From NCBI GenBank assembly GCA_031446105.1, contig CP132907.1:124001-188000 (forward strand): a stretch of 64,000 nt of DNA, written 5' to 3'. This document shows positions 37,684-46,973 of this stretch, piece after piece. The stretch comes from Arsenophonus sp031446105. GTDB lineage: Bacteria; Pseudomonadota; Gammaproteobacteria; Enterobacterales; Enterobacteriaceae. Position 1 is the first letter of the stretch. Each line of letters opens with the position of its first letter. The position numbers and the translations under genes are program-made. Below the pieces are notes generated by a model. The model had not been told where the DNA came from and did not search any database. It was given only the letters and a program-made list of their open reading frames with translations.

Positions 37684-38853
37684 ATGAATTTACATGAATA
37701 TCAAGTAAAAAAACTTTTTTTTCGTTATGGATTACCAGTACCAATAAGTTATCTTTGTAAAACAGTAGAGGAAGCAGAAGAAATAACTAGAAAATTAGAA
37801 AATAATATTCCTTTAATTTTAAAATGTCAGATACATGCTGGTGGTCGTGGTAAAGCTGGTGGTATAAAAATTGTATATACTAAAAAAGAACTTATAACAT
37901 TTGTTAAATATTGGTTAGGAAAAAGATTAGTAACTTATCAAACCAATATAAATGGACAGCCTGTTAATCAAATTTTGATTGAAGAAGTCACCAATATTAA
38001 TAAGGAAATGTATTTAGGTGCAGTAATTGATCGAAGTATTGGACGTATTGTTTTTATGACATCAATGGAAGGTGGAATTGAAATAGAAAAAATAGCAAAA
38101 AAAACACCTGAACTTATCCATAAGTCAATTATTGATCCATTGATAGGTCCTATGCATTATCAGGGACGTGAACTTGCTTTTAAGCTAGGTTTAAATATCC
38201 AACAAGTACAGCAATTTGTAAATATTTTTATGCAATTAGCAACAATATTTATCAAATATGATTTGACTTTAATTGAAATTAATCCTTTAGTTATTAAAAA
38301 AAATGGTGATTTAATATGTTTAGATGGAAAAATTGTTGTTGATAGTAATGCTATTTATCGACAAATAGAATTAAAGAATATGTGTGATATCTTTCAAGAA
38401 GAACCACGTGAAGTTCATGCATCAAAATTTGGATTAAATTATGTTGCTTTAAATGGTAATATTGGTTGTATGGTTAATGGTGCCGGTTTGGCTATGGGAA
38501 CTATGGATATCATTAAATTATATGGTGGACTTCCGGCTAATTTTCTTGATGTTGGAGGCAGTGCAACTAAAGAACGAGTAAAAGAAGCATTTAAAATTAT
38601 ATTATCTGACAATAATGTAAAGGCTATTTTAGTTAATATTTTTGGTGGTATTGTTCGTTGTGATTTCATTGCTGATGGTCTTATTTCAGCAATTAAAGAA
38701 ATTGGAATAGAAATACCAGTAATTGTTCGTTTAGAAGGAAACAATTCTGATTTAGCTATACAAAAATTAAATGTTAGTAATCTTAAAATTACTATTGCAA
38801 ATAGTTTAATAGATGCAGTTAAAAAAGTGATAGCAGTCTCGGAGGTAAGATAA
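37684..38853 (+). CDS. sucC: Succinyl-CoA synthetase beta subunit
   Basis: ATP-grasp subunit of succinyl-CoA synthetase, 389 residues (E. coli 388). It converts succinyl-CoA to succinate with substrate-level phosphorylation. The start is ATG 37684 (MNLHEYQVKKLF). The frame is open for 29 codons further up, but these encode unrelated hydrophobic residues. Motifs: KCQIHAGGRGKAGG (about 46-59), IEINPLV, GCMVNGAGLAMGTMD and NIFGGIVRCD, all intact. The 130-base gap after sucB holds no gene. The SD for sucD lies within its last codons. Confidence 0.97.
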   Translation: MNLHEYQVKKLFFRYGLPVPISYLCKTVEEAEEITRKLENNIPLILKCQIHAGGRGKAGGIKIVYTKKELITFVKYWLGKRLVTYQTNINGQPVNQILIEEVTNINKEMYLGAVIDRSIGRIVFMTSMEGGIEIEKIAKKTPELIHKSIIDPLIGPMHYQGRELAFKLGLNIQQVQQFVNIFMQLATIFIKYDLTLIEINPLVIKKNGDLICLDGKIVVDSNAIYRQIELKNMCDIFQEEPREVHASKFGLNYVALNGNIGCMVNGAGLAMGTMDIIKLYGGLPANFLDVGGSATKERVKEAFKIILSDNNVKAILVNIFGGIVRCDFIADGLISAIKEIGIEIPVIVRLEGNNSDLAIQKLNVSNLKITIANSLIDAVKKVIAVSEVR

Positions 38854-38856
38854 GTA

Positions 38857-39741
38857 ATGTCAATTTTAATTGATAAAAATACTAAAGTAATATGTCAGGG
38901 ATTTACTGGTAATCAAGGTACTTTTCATTCAAAAGAAGCTATTGCTTATGGAACAAAAATTGTAGGTGGTGTTACTCCTGGTAAAGGAGGAAAAACACAT
39001 TTAGGATTGCCTGTTTTTAATACAGTACGTGAAGCCGTAGAATCTACAAATGCAACTGCATCAGTAATTTATGTTCCAGCTAGATTTTGCAAAGATTCTA
39101 TTATAGAATCTATTAATTCCGGTATTAAATTAATTGTAACTATTACAGAAGGTATTCCTTTATTGGATATGCTCATGATTAAAGTTAAGTTAAAAGAAAA
39201 TAAAGTGATAATGATAGGACCGAATTGTCCTGGAATTATTACACCAGGAGAATGTAAAATTGGTATTCAACCTTCATATATTCATAAAATAGGTACAATA
39301 GGTGTTATATCAAGATCTGGAACACTAACTTATGAGGTAGTAAAACAGATTAGTGATGTAGGACTAGGTCAATCTACTTGTGTTGGTATCGGTGGTGATT
39401 CTATAGTTGGTTCCAGTTTTATTGATATTTTAAAGCTTTTTAATGAAGATTTAAAAACTGAAGTGATTGTAATGATTGGTGAAATTGGAGGTACAGCAGA
39501 AGAAGAAGCAGCAATATATATTAAAAAGAATATTACTAAACCTGTTGTTGCTTATGTTGCTGGTGTTACAGCACCAAAAAATAAACGCATGGGACATGCT
39601 GGTGCAATTATTACTGGTGGAGCTGGTGGAGCAAAAGAAAAGTTTTTTTTATTGGAAAAATCAGGAGTGATTGTAGTACATAATTTTGTTGAGATTGGAA
39701 ATGTTGTTAAAAAAATAATAATGAATTTTAAAAAAATATAA
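38857..39741 (+). CDS. sucD: Succinyl-CoA synthetase alpha subunit
   Basis: CoA-binding and phosphorylated subunit, 294 residues (E. coli 289). The CoA-binding Rossmann part begins VICQGFTGNQGTFHSKEAI. The phospho-histidine is His247 in KRMGHAGAIITGG. GPNCPGIITP is at about 121-130. The ATG is three bases after the sucC stop, with a perfect GGAGG at 38841-38845, indicating translational linkage. It ends the suc operon. A hairpin shared with the convergent mdh follows. Confidence 0.98.
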   Translation: MSILIDKNTKVICQGFTGNQGTFHSKEAIAYGTKIVGGVTPGKGGKTHLGLPVFNTVREAVESTNATASVIYVPARFCKDSIIESINSGIKLIVTITEGIPLLDMLMIKVKLKENKVIMIGPNCPGIITPGECKIGIQPSYIHKIGTIGVISRSGTLTYEVVKQISDVGLGQSTCVGIGGDSIVGSSFIDILKLFNEDLKTEVIVMIGEIGGTAEEEAAIYIKKNITKPVVAYVAGVTAPKNKRMGHAGAIITGGAGGAKEKFFLLEKSGVIVVHNFVEIGNVVKKIIMNFKKI

Positions 39742-39819
39742 ATTTTAAAATATTTTTTTATTAAAAAAAATAAAAAACTAGTACTAGTAAGATAAGTTTT
39801 ATATATTTTTATAACTAAA

Positions 39820-39847
39820 ATCAATTTTTTATATAAATAAAATTGAT
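39820..39847 (-). terminator. Possible mdh terminator (sucD/mdh convergent gap)
   Basis: ATCAATTTT (39820-39828) pairs with AAAATTGAT (39839-39847) over nine bases. Read on the minus strand, the stem is followed by TTTTAG, fitting mdh termination. It may also slow sucD transcripts. Confidence 0.4.
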
Positions 39848-39884
39848 ATAATAAATATTAATTTTATAGTGTATTTTTTTTATT

Positions 39885-40817
39885 TTAAAAAAAATTACTA
39901 ACTAATTCAATTTCTTTTTTAAGTATTTTTAATATATTTTCTAATTGTTTCTTTTCATATGGATTATTAAGATTAATGGGTAATCTCTCTTTAATACCTT
40001 GGCAACCTAAAAGTATTGGTTGAGCAAAAAATGGGGAATATTGATTATCACTATCTACATATGCACATTCAATTATATTATTTTTCCCATTTAATGCATG
40101 AACTAATGATAGACAAAATCTATTTGCAGCTTGTCCCATAGAAAGTGTTGCAGAACCGATTCCTTTCTTACTATTAATAACTTTAGTACCAGCATTTTTA
40201 ATACGTGTAGTTAAAATTTTAATTTCTTCTTCTGTAAGTTTTATATTTCTTATTTGATACAGTAATGGCAAAATTGTTTCGAAGGAATGTCCACCAATAA
40301 CTTTTACTTCAATTTCTTTTGGATCTTTATTTTTTAATTCAGCTACAAATGTATTGGCACGTATAACGTCTAATGTTGTTATACCAAATAATTTGTTTTT
40401 GTTATATGCGTTAAATTTTTTTAATATTTGTGCTGCAATTGGAATTATTGTATTAATAGGATTTGTGATAATTCCAATTAGTGCTTCAGGACATTGTTGA
40501 GCAACATTTTCGATAAGATTATATATAATTTTTGCATTTATATTCAGTAATTCTGAACGGTTTGTTTTGATTTTCCTACTTATACCTGCTGTAATTAAAA
40601 CTATGTTTACATTATGTAATGCAGATTTTATATGATTAGCAGAAAAACCAGTTACGATAACATTTGTGGGGATATGACTTAAATCTTCTGCAATACCAAA
40701 AATTCCAGGAATAATATCATAAAGATATAATTTTGAACCTGATGGAAGTTGATTTTTAAGAAGCAATGAAAGTGCTTGACCGACACCACCTGCTGCTCCT
40801 AGAATAGCTATTTTCAT
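39885..40817 (-). CDS. mdh: Malate dehydrogenase
   Basis: NAD-dependent interconversion of malate and oxaloacetate, 310 residues (E. coli 312). The NAD fold is MKIAILGAAGGVGQALSLLL. Substrate arginines are Arg81, Arg87 and Arg153. The catalytic pair is Asp150 and His177 (VIGGHSFETILP), at the same positions as in E. coli. The start ATG at 40817 lacks a strong ribosome site. argR, divergent from mdh in E. coli, is absent. With sucABCD it keeps parts of the lower citrate cycle, while no citrate synthase or succinate dehydrogenase gene is in this window. Confidence 0.97.
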   Translation of the reverse strand: MKIAILGAAGGVGQALSLLLKNQLPSGSKLYLYDIIPGIFGIAEDLSHIPTNVIVTGFSANHIKSALHNVNIVLITAGISRKIKTNRSELLNINAKIIYNLIENVAQQCPEALIGIITNPINTIIPIAAQILKKFNAYNKNKLFGITTLDVIRANTFVAELKNKDPKEIEVKVIGGHSFETILPLLYQIRNIKLTEEEIKILTTRIKNAGTKVINSKKGIGSATLSMGQAANRFCLSLVHALNGKNNIIECAYVDSDNQYSPFFAQPILLGCQGIKERLPINLNNPYEKKQLENILKILKKEIELVSNFF

Positions 40818-41722
40818 TTTTAGTTTTTTTTACTATTATTTTTTAAAATAATTTTATTTTAATTGATAAAATTTAAGTTAATAATACAATAATTTTTAAA
40901 TTTTAATAGTATTTATTTAAAATAATTTATTATTTCTATAAAATATATTTATAATTTTTAAGAATTTTATTAGTAATATAATTTTTATTAGATATTTTTT
41001 AGTTATTTTTTTGTTTTTTAAAATTTTATATTTTTTATTTTTAATTTTTTATATTTTTTTATAAACAGAAATCTTAAATAAGATTTTTTAATAAAACTGA
41101 AATTTAAAGTTTTTATTAAAAATATAATTCGATAAAATATTATTAAAATAATATTTTATGGTTTTAATTTAAAGACTATATTTTTTAGTATTACTATTTT
41201 TTTTTCTTCATACTATTAATTATAAAAAAATTGTTTAAAAAATATGTTTTTAGTCACTATTTTTTATAATAATCTTTTGTTTATAAAATAATTTTATACT
41301 ATATTTTCTGATAAAATCGATGTTTAATAACTTTTTAATATAACATTAATTAAATAATAAATGCTTTAATTAATTTTATATTAATAAAATTGATTAAAAG
41401 TATAGAATTTAATTACAATTAAAATTGTATTTAAATTTAAAGGTTATTTTTTATTTTTTTAAAAAAAACTATAGGTTATTTTTAAATTTCAATAGTATCA
41501 ATAAAATATTTTTTGTAATTATTATTATGCTATAACAACTAAATTAAAATTATTTTTTTAAATACTATAAAACATACTTTTAGTCGGTTTAAAATGTGAT
41601 ATAAAGCTTTTGTTTAAATATTTTTGTTGATCATATATTTAATGAATAACTTAATATTTTATTTTAGAATAGAATTATATTTTTAATAATTTAATTATTT
41701 TTAAAATCTAAGGATATTATTT
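40818..41722. other. Divergent spacer mdh/ppa, former argR position
   Basis: About 900 A/T-rich bases. E. coli has argR divergent from mdh; no ArgR coding remnant was seen. A 13-bp A/T inverted repeat (41132-41159) is within chance expectation. Confidence 0.45.
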
Positions 41723-42253
41723 ATGAGTTTAAATCATGTTCCAGCAGGTGTAGCAATTCCTGAAGATATTTATGTAATTATAGAAATTCCAGCACATTCT
41801 CATCCTATAAAATACGAAATAAATAAAATTTATGATGTGATTTTTGTTGATAGATTTGTTTTTGCTCCTATGTTTTATCCATGTAATTATGGTTATATTA
41901 ATAATACAATTTCTTTAGATGGTGATCCAATTGATGTATTAGTCCCAACACCTTATCCATTAAAAACAGGAGTCGTGATACATTGTCGTCCAATTGGTGT
42001 TTTACAAATGATAGATGAATCAGGCGAAGATGTAAAAGTGATTGCTGTACCTCATTCCAAATTAACAAAACAATATGAAAATATCAAAGATATTAATGAT
42101 TTTCCTGAATTATTACGCAGTCAAATTCAACATTTTTTTGAACATTATAAAGATTTAGAAAAAAATAAATGGGTAAAAATAAAAGGTTGGGGAAATGTAG
42201 ATATGGCTAAAAATGAGATTACTTCTTCTTTTGATCGTTTTATTAGAAAATAA
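41723..42253 (+). CDS. ppa: Inorganic pyrophosphatase
   Basis: Family I soluble pyrophosphatase that hydrolyses PPi and so drives nucleic-acid and aminoacyl-tRNA synthesis. It is 176 residues, the same as E. coli. Metal-binding acids are in DGDPIDVLVP (Asp66, Asp68, Asp71). FAPMFYPCNYGYI (about 47-59) and the C-terminal KIKGWGNVDMAKNEI are conserved. AAGGAT lies before the ATG at 41723. It is convergent with ispB across only 28 bases, and the two are not neighbours in E. coli. Confidence 0.97.
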   Translation: MSLNHVPAGVAIPEDIYVIIEIPAHSHPIKYEINKIYDVIFVDRFVFAPMFYPCNYGYINNTISLDGDPIDVLVPTPYPLKTGVVIHCRPIGVLQMIDESGEDVKVIAVPHSKLTKQYENIKDINDFPELLRSQIQHFFEHYKDLEKNKWVKIKGWGNVDMAKNEITSSFDRFIRK

Positions 42254-42281
42254 ATATTTTTATATTTTGTTAAAATATTTT

Positions 42282-43253
42282 TTAATTAGTAGATTGTACA
42301 GAAATATATGGTAAGCTTATTAAAGCATCTTTATAGGAAGAATGAGGAAAAATATCAATAATTTTAATTGCTTTTTCAGCTTCCTTTTTTGCCATTTCTT
42401 TAGTATATTCAAGAGATCCACAACGTTTCATGGTAATTAATATTGTTTTAAGTAAATTTCTACCATTACCTTCTACAATTGCATTACGAATAAGAGAAGA
42501 TTCTTTTGAAGATCCTTCTTTCATTGCGTGAAGTAATGGTAGTGTTAATTTTCCTTCATTTAAATCATTTCCTATAATTTCTCCATTTTGAGTACTATTT
42601 GAATCATAATCTCTAAAGTCATCCATTAATTGAAATGCAGTACCAAGATATTTTCCATAATTTTGAAATGCTTTTTGTTGTTTTTTATTTGCTCCGGATA
42701 CAATTGCGGATGCATGTGCAGCGACTTCAAATAAGCGTGCTGTTTTATTATATATTATTTGCATATAGGTACTTTCACTAATATCAGGATTATTACAATT
42801 AATTAATTGTAAAATTTCACCTTCGGCTATAATATTTGTTGCATTAGACATTAATTTTAAAATAGTCATAGAATTTAGATCTGTCATCATTTGAAATGAT
42901 CTGGTATACATAAAGTCTCCTACTAATATGCTAGTGGCATTACCAAAAATAGAATTAGCTGTTTTTTTACCGCGTCGCATATTAGATTTATCTACAACAT
43001 CATCGTGTAATAATGTTGCGGTATGAATAAATTCAACTAGTGCAGCTATGTTAATGTTTTTATCACCTTTATATCCTAAAATTTTTCCTACTAGAATAGC
43101 AATAATCGGTCGAATTTTTTTACCGCCACTAGTAATAATATAATTTCCTAATTTATTGATAATCTTAATGTTTGAATTCATTTGATTTAAGATTATTTTA
43201 TTAACTGCTTTCATTTCTTTTTCTGTTAACTGAATAATTGATTTTAAATTCAT
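42282..43253 (-). CDS. ispB: Octaprenyl diphosphate synthase
   Basis: Trans-prenyltransferase that makes the C40 side chain of ubiquinone and menaquinone, 323 residues as in E. coli. The first Asp-rich motif is HDDVVD (Asp84, Asp85, Asp88). The second is MDDFRDYD (Asp211, Asp212, Asp215), where E. coli has IDDLLDYN; the metal-binding acids are kept. GDFMYTRSFQMM is conserved. It is divergent from rplU as in E. coli. Its retention implies a quinone-based respiratory chain, which is inference because no respiratory complex is in this window. Confidence 0.97.
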   Translation of the reverse strand: MNLKSIIQLTEKEMKAVNKIILNQMNSNIKIINKLGNYIITSGGKKIRPIIAILVGKILGYKGDKNINIAALVEFIHTATLLHDDVVDKSNMRRGKKTANSIFGNATSILVGDFMYTRSFQMMTDLNSMTILKLMSNATNIIAEGEILQLINCNNPDISESTYMQIIYNKTARLFEVAAHASAIVSGANKKQQKAFQNYGKYLGTAFQLMDDFRDYDSNSTQNGEIIGNDLNEGKLTLPLLHAMKEGSSKESSLIRNAIVEGNGRNLLKTILITMKRCGSLEYTKEMAKKEAEKAIKIIDIFPHSSYKDALISLPYISVQSTN

Positions 43254-43451
43254 TTGCTTAATTCTTGTATAAATTTATTTTCAAAATAAGATAATATTTG
43301 ATGAATTTTATATTTTATTATATATTATTGTAAATATATATTATAAATAACTGTAAGATATTTTTAAGATTTTTTTTGGATTTAATCTAAAAATTGTATT
43401 TTAAAATTTTTTTCTGTAATATCAAAATAAAATATTTTTAACATTAAATTT

Positions 43452-43487
43452 AATATAAAATTTACTGATAATATAAAATTTACTGAT
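43452..43487. repeat. Perfect 18-bp tandem duplication upstream of rplU
   Basis: Bases 43452-43469 are repeated exactly at 43470-43487 (unit AATATAAAATTTACTGAT). Each copy contains a TATAAA-like hexamer, so the duplication may double a -10 element. It ends 24 bases before the rplU start. Confidence 0.85.
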
Positions 43488-43511
43488 GGTTTTTTTTGAA
43501 ATGGGGTTGAT

Positions 43512-43820
43512 ATGTATGCAGTTTTTTTAAGTGGTGGTAAACAGTATCGAGTTAGTATCGACGAAATAGTACGTTTAGAAAAGTTAGATAGTGTTAAGGG
43601 TAAAATTTTTGAATTTGATAAAATTTTACTTATTAATGATGGTAATCATACTAAAATCGGTTCTCCTTTTATTGAAGGAGCAAAAGTAAAAGGTGAAATT
43701 ATTGCTCATGGGCGTGATAAAAAAATTAAAATTATTAAATTCCATCGTCGAAAACATAGTCGTAAACAACAAGGACATCGTCAGTGGTTCACAGAAGTAA
43801 AAATCACTAGTATTGCTTAA
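43512..43820 (+). CDS. rplU: 50S ribosomal protein L21
   Basis: Large-subunit protein bound to 23S rRNA, 102 residues (E. coli 103). It begins MYAVFLSGGKQYRVS and keeps the RNA-binding basic stretch KFHRRKHSRKQQGHRQWFT near the C terminus. GGGG at 43503-43506 serves as ribosome site before the ATG at 43512. It is the first gene of rplU-rpmA-obgE, divergent from ispB as in E. coli, and the promoter must lie within the 258-base spacer that includes the 18-bp tandem duplication. Confidence 0.98.
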   Translation: MYAVFLSGGKQYRVSIDEIVRLEKLDSVKGKIFEFDKILLINDGNHTKIGSPFIEGAKVKGEIIAHGRDKKIKIIKFHRRKHSRKQQGHRQWFTEVKITSIA

Positions 43821-43837
43821 AAATTAGGAGAATAATT

Positions 43838-44095
43838 ATGGCACATAAAAAAGCTGGCGGTTCAACACGTAATGGAAGAGATTCAAAAGGAAAAAGATTA
43901 GGTATAAAACATTTTGGCGGTTCATCTGTATCAGCTGGAAATATTATTATTCGTCAAAGAGGGACTTTATTTCATGCTGGTAATAATGTAGGATGTGGAC
44001 GTGATCATACTTTATTTGCATTAACTAATGGAAAAGTTAAGTTTGAAATCAAACAACCTAATAATCGTAAATATGTTAGTATAATAACCGGATAA
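43838..44095 (+). CDS. rpmA: 50S ribosomal protein L27
   Basis: Protein near the peptidyl-transferase centre, whose N-terminal tail contacts tRNA. It is 85 residues as in E. coli, begins MAHKKAGGSTRNGRDSKGKR and is nearly identical in the first half. AGGAG lies before the ATG, and the gap to rplU is 17 bases. A strong terminator follows at 44112-44141, so obgE needs read-through or its own promoter. Confidence 0.98.
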   Translation: MAHKKAGGSTRNGRDSKGKRLGIKHFGGSSVSAGNIIIRQRGTLFHAGNNVGCGRDHTLFALTNGKVKFEIKQPNNRKYVSIITG

Positions 44096-44111
44096 TTATT
44101 TTCTTTAAAAT

Positions 44112-44141
44112 AACCCTGCAAAAAAATCTGCGGGTTTTTTT
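44112..44141 (+). terminator. Rho-independent terminator after rpmA
   Basis: AACCC-(T)-GCA pairs with TGC-GGGTT around an A-rich loop with one bulged T, followed by seven T. It is one of the few GC-containing hairpins in the window and begins 16 bases after the rpmA stop. Confidence 0.85.
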
Positions 44142-44250
44142 ATATTCATGCTGTGAATATTTAATAATATGAATTTTGTTTTTTGATATTCTTGAGATTG
44201 CATATTATTATTTTTCATAAATCATGTTTTTTATATTAAGAGAAAATATC

Positions 44251-45303
44251 ATGAAATTTATTGATGAAGCAAAAATATTAGTAATAGCTGGTAATGGTGG
44301 AAATGGATGTATTAGTTTTCGTCGTGAAAAATATGTTCCTAAAGGCGGACCAAATGGTGGTGATGGCGGTGATGGTGGTGATGTTTATATTTTAGCTGAT
44401 GAAAATACTAATACTTTAATTGATTATCAATTTAAAAAAATTTTTAGAGCTGAGAATGGAAAGAACGGTTATAGTAGTAATTGCACTGGAAAGCGTGGAC
44501 AGGATATTTTTATTAAAGTACCAATAGGTACTCGTATATTTGAAAATTTAAGCAAAAATATAATTGCTGATATGATTTATCATGGTCAATCTTTAAAAGT
44601 GGTTCAAGGCGGATTACATGGCTTAGGTAATACTAGATTTAAATCATCTATTAATCGTACTCCACGTAAAAGAACAATGGGTACTTCTGGAGAAATAAAA
44701 GAATTATTTCTTGAATTAATGTTGTTATCTGATGTTGGAATTTTAGGAATGCCTAATTCTGGAAAATCTAGTTTTATGAATGCAGTTTCTCAAAAAAAAA
44801 CAAAAATAGCTGATTATCCATTCACTACTTTAACCCCAAGTTTAGGAGTAGTACGCATGGATAGCAAAAATAGTTTTGTTTTAGCTGATTTACCTGGATT
44901 AATTAAAGGTGCAGCAAAAGGTGTTGGTCTTGGTATATTTTTTTTAAAGCATTTAAAAAGGTGTTCAATACTTTTGCATTTTGTAGATATTTTTCCTATT
45001 GATGGATCTGACCCACTTGAAAATATAAAAATAATTGATTTTGAGCTTAAAAAATATAGTGTAGATATAATAAAAAAACCGCGTTATTTAGTATTCAATA
45101 AAATTGATTTATTAAATTCTCAAGAAGCTAATAAGCGTGTAAAGGAAATAATAAAAAAATTAAATTGGAAAAAAGAATTTCATATGATTTCTGTAAAAAA
45201 TAAATTAGGTCTTAAGGAGCTTTGTTGGAATATTATGATGCTTATTCAAAAAAAATATTTACAAAATTATTTATATAAAAATAGAAATTTAGATTTACTA
45301 TAA
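44251..45303 (+). CDS. obgE: Obg-family GTPase, ribosome assembly
   Basis: Essential GTPase acting in 50S assembly and stress control, 350 residues against 390 in E. coli. The start ATG 44251 has AAGAGA upstream; an open extension to 44224 is not homologous. The Gly-rich Obg domain (about 1-158) keeps GPNGGDGGDGGDV. The G domain has GMPNSGKSS (166 on), DLPGLIKGA for G3 and NKID for G4. E. coli has DIPGLIEGAAEGAG; here both Glu are Lys. The acidic C-terminal tail of E. coli (about 40 residues) is missing and is replaced by a short end. yhbE, normally before obgE, is lost. Confidence 0.96.
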   Translation: MKFIDEAKILVIAGNGGNGCISFRREKYVPKGGPNGGDGGDGGDVYILADENTNTLIDYQFKKIFRAENGKNGYSSNCTGKRGQDIFIKVPIGTRIFENLSKNIIADMIYHGQSLKVVQGGLHGLGNTRFKSSINRTPRKRTMGTSGEIKELFLELMLLSDVGILGMPNSGKSSFMNAVSQKKTKIADYPFTTLTPSLGVVRMDSKNSFVLADLPGLIKGAAKGVGLGIFFLKHLKRCSILLHFVDIFPIDGSDPLENIKIIDFELKKYSVDIIKKPRYLVFNKIDLLNSQEANKRVKEIIKKLNWKKEFHMISVKNKLGLKELCWNIMMLIQKKYLQNYLYKNRNLDLL

Positions 45304-46496
45304 AAATAGATTTAAAGAATTAGTATTTTAAAATCTATATTTTAATATAATAATAAGAAAAAATAACAGTAAAAGTAATTTATTAAATATTATTTAAATA
45401 TATAAATACGATATTTTTTATATAAATATTTTTTAATTTTGATAAAGAATGTATTGTATTTTTTCTAATAATTTTAAAAAGTTAAATTTGTTTATAATAA
45501 AAAAATTAATAATATTTTTATGAAAATTTAACAATAATATAATTATATTAAAATATTTATTACAATATATAGTAATTATTAAATGCATATTTAATATTTT
45601 TTATGATAAAAAGTATTTTTTAATATTTTTTTTGTAAAAATATAAAAATATATAGTATTTTTTTTGATACATATTCTTTGATATTTCTAAAAATAATTTT
45701 TTTATTGATAATAAAAATTTTGATTAAAATTCTTAGTAAAATTAATTTTTACATTTTTTAAATAAAATTAACAATAATTAAAAAATTATATATTTTATTT
45801 TTATTTTTATGATATTTAAAATATAATTTTAAATTATTTAATTAAAAAATATTTTTTAAAAGTATATAAAGTTTTTTTATTTTTAATAATATTTTGAATA
45901 TTAAATATTTTTTAATGGTTAAATTTTTATTTATAAAAAATCAATTTTGTGAATTAATATTTTTTTATAGAATACATATATTTTAAAGATAAAAAATATA
46001 ATTTTTTTATTATTTTATAAATTCTAATTTGTTTTATATCAAATATTTTAACATCAAAATAACCTAGAATAAAATATTTTATTAAATATTAATTCTTTAC
46101 ATAATAATATAAATGAATTATTTTATTTGAATTTATTTTTTTTGCAATTAATATGTATAAAAAAATATATTTATTTTATTTTAAAAACCCTTTATTTTAT
46201 TAAATAAAAAACAAATTTTGTATAAAATAAACGTTTATTTTTAATCTTATTATTGGTTAATAAATATACAAGTAAAATTATAAATACTAATAATTAAGAG
46301 TTATTTTACATAAAATAAATATGTATTATAATAATTTTAATAAAAATTAAAAATTTATAAATTTTATAAATATCATTAAAGATAATTAAAAAATATATAT
46401 TTTATATATAAAATTTATTTTATTATAAAATTTTGTTATCTTTAATAATAACAAAAAATAATAATAAAAATTTTTTATAAAAATTATAGGCATACA
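45304..46496. other. Largest gene desert, former dacB locus
   Basis: The 1193 bases between obgE and greA are the longest gene-free stretch here. E. coli has dacB (D-Ala-D-Ala carboxypeptidase, opposite strand) at this place. No penicillin-binding motif or coding remnant was recognised in any frame. Confidence 0.6.
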
Positions 46497-46973
46497 ATGA
46501 AAAAAATACCAATGACGATAGATGGTGAAAAAAAATTACGTAAAGAATTAGAATTTTTAAAAAATATTCGTCGTTTTGAAATTATTTCTGCTATTGCAGA
46601 AGCACGTGAACATGGTGATTTAAAAGAAAATGCAGAATATCATGCAGCACGTGAACAACAAGCTTTTTGTGAAGGGAGAATACAAGAAATTGAATCTAAA
46701 TTATTTTATTCAGAAGTTATTGATATTACTAAGATTAAAAATCTTGGAAGAATAATATTTGGTGCTACAATTACCATATTAAATATAACTATTAATAAAA
46801 ATCAAATTTATCGTATTGTTGGTGATGATGAAGCTGACATAAAAAAAAATCTTATTTCTATTAATTCACCTATAGCTAGAGGGTTAATAGGTAAAACTAA
46901 GGATGATATAGTAAGTATTATGACACCTGGTGGTGAAGTGAAATATAAAATTTTAAAGGTACAATATATTTAA
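46497..46973 (+). CDS. greA: Transcription elongation factor GreA
   Basis: Rescues backtracked RNA polymerase by stimulating transcript cleavage in the secondary channel. It is 158 residues as in E. coli. The N-terminal coiled coil carries the tip acids Asp41 and Glu44 in REHGDLKENAEYHAAREQQAF. The C-terminal FKBP-like domain ends with NSPIARGLIGK and TPGGEVKYKIL. The middle (about 75-110) is the most diverged. The ribosome site is weak (TAGGC). Position between obgE and ftsH is as in E. coli, minus dacB, yhbY and rlmE. Confidence 0.97.
   Translation: MKKIPMTIDGEKKLRKELEFLKNIRRFEIISAIAEAREHGDLKENAEYHAAREQQAFCEGRIQEIESKLFYSEVIDITKIKNLGRIIFGATITILNITINKNQIYRIVGDDEADIKKNLISINSPIARGLIGKTKDDIVSIMTPGGEVKYKILKVQYI

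Noticed and set aside
39777..39788. 12-bp palindrome ACTAGTACTAGT after sucD
   Set aside because: It is short, without T tail; the neighbouring stem at 39820-39847 is a better terminator candidate.
39552..39824. Antisense open frame over the end of sucD
   Set aside because: It is a shadow of the conserved sucD frame with no support of its own.
41132..41159. 13-bp perfect inverted repeat, A/T only, in the mdh-ppa spacer
   Set aside because: At this base composition one such repeat in 64 kb is expected by chance, and it has no T tail or gene-end position.
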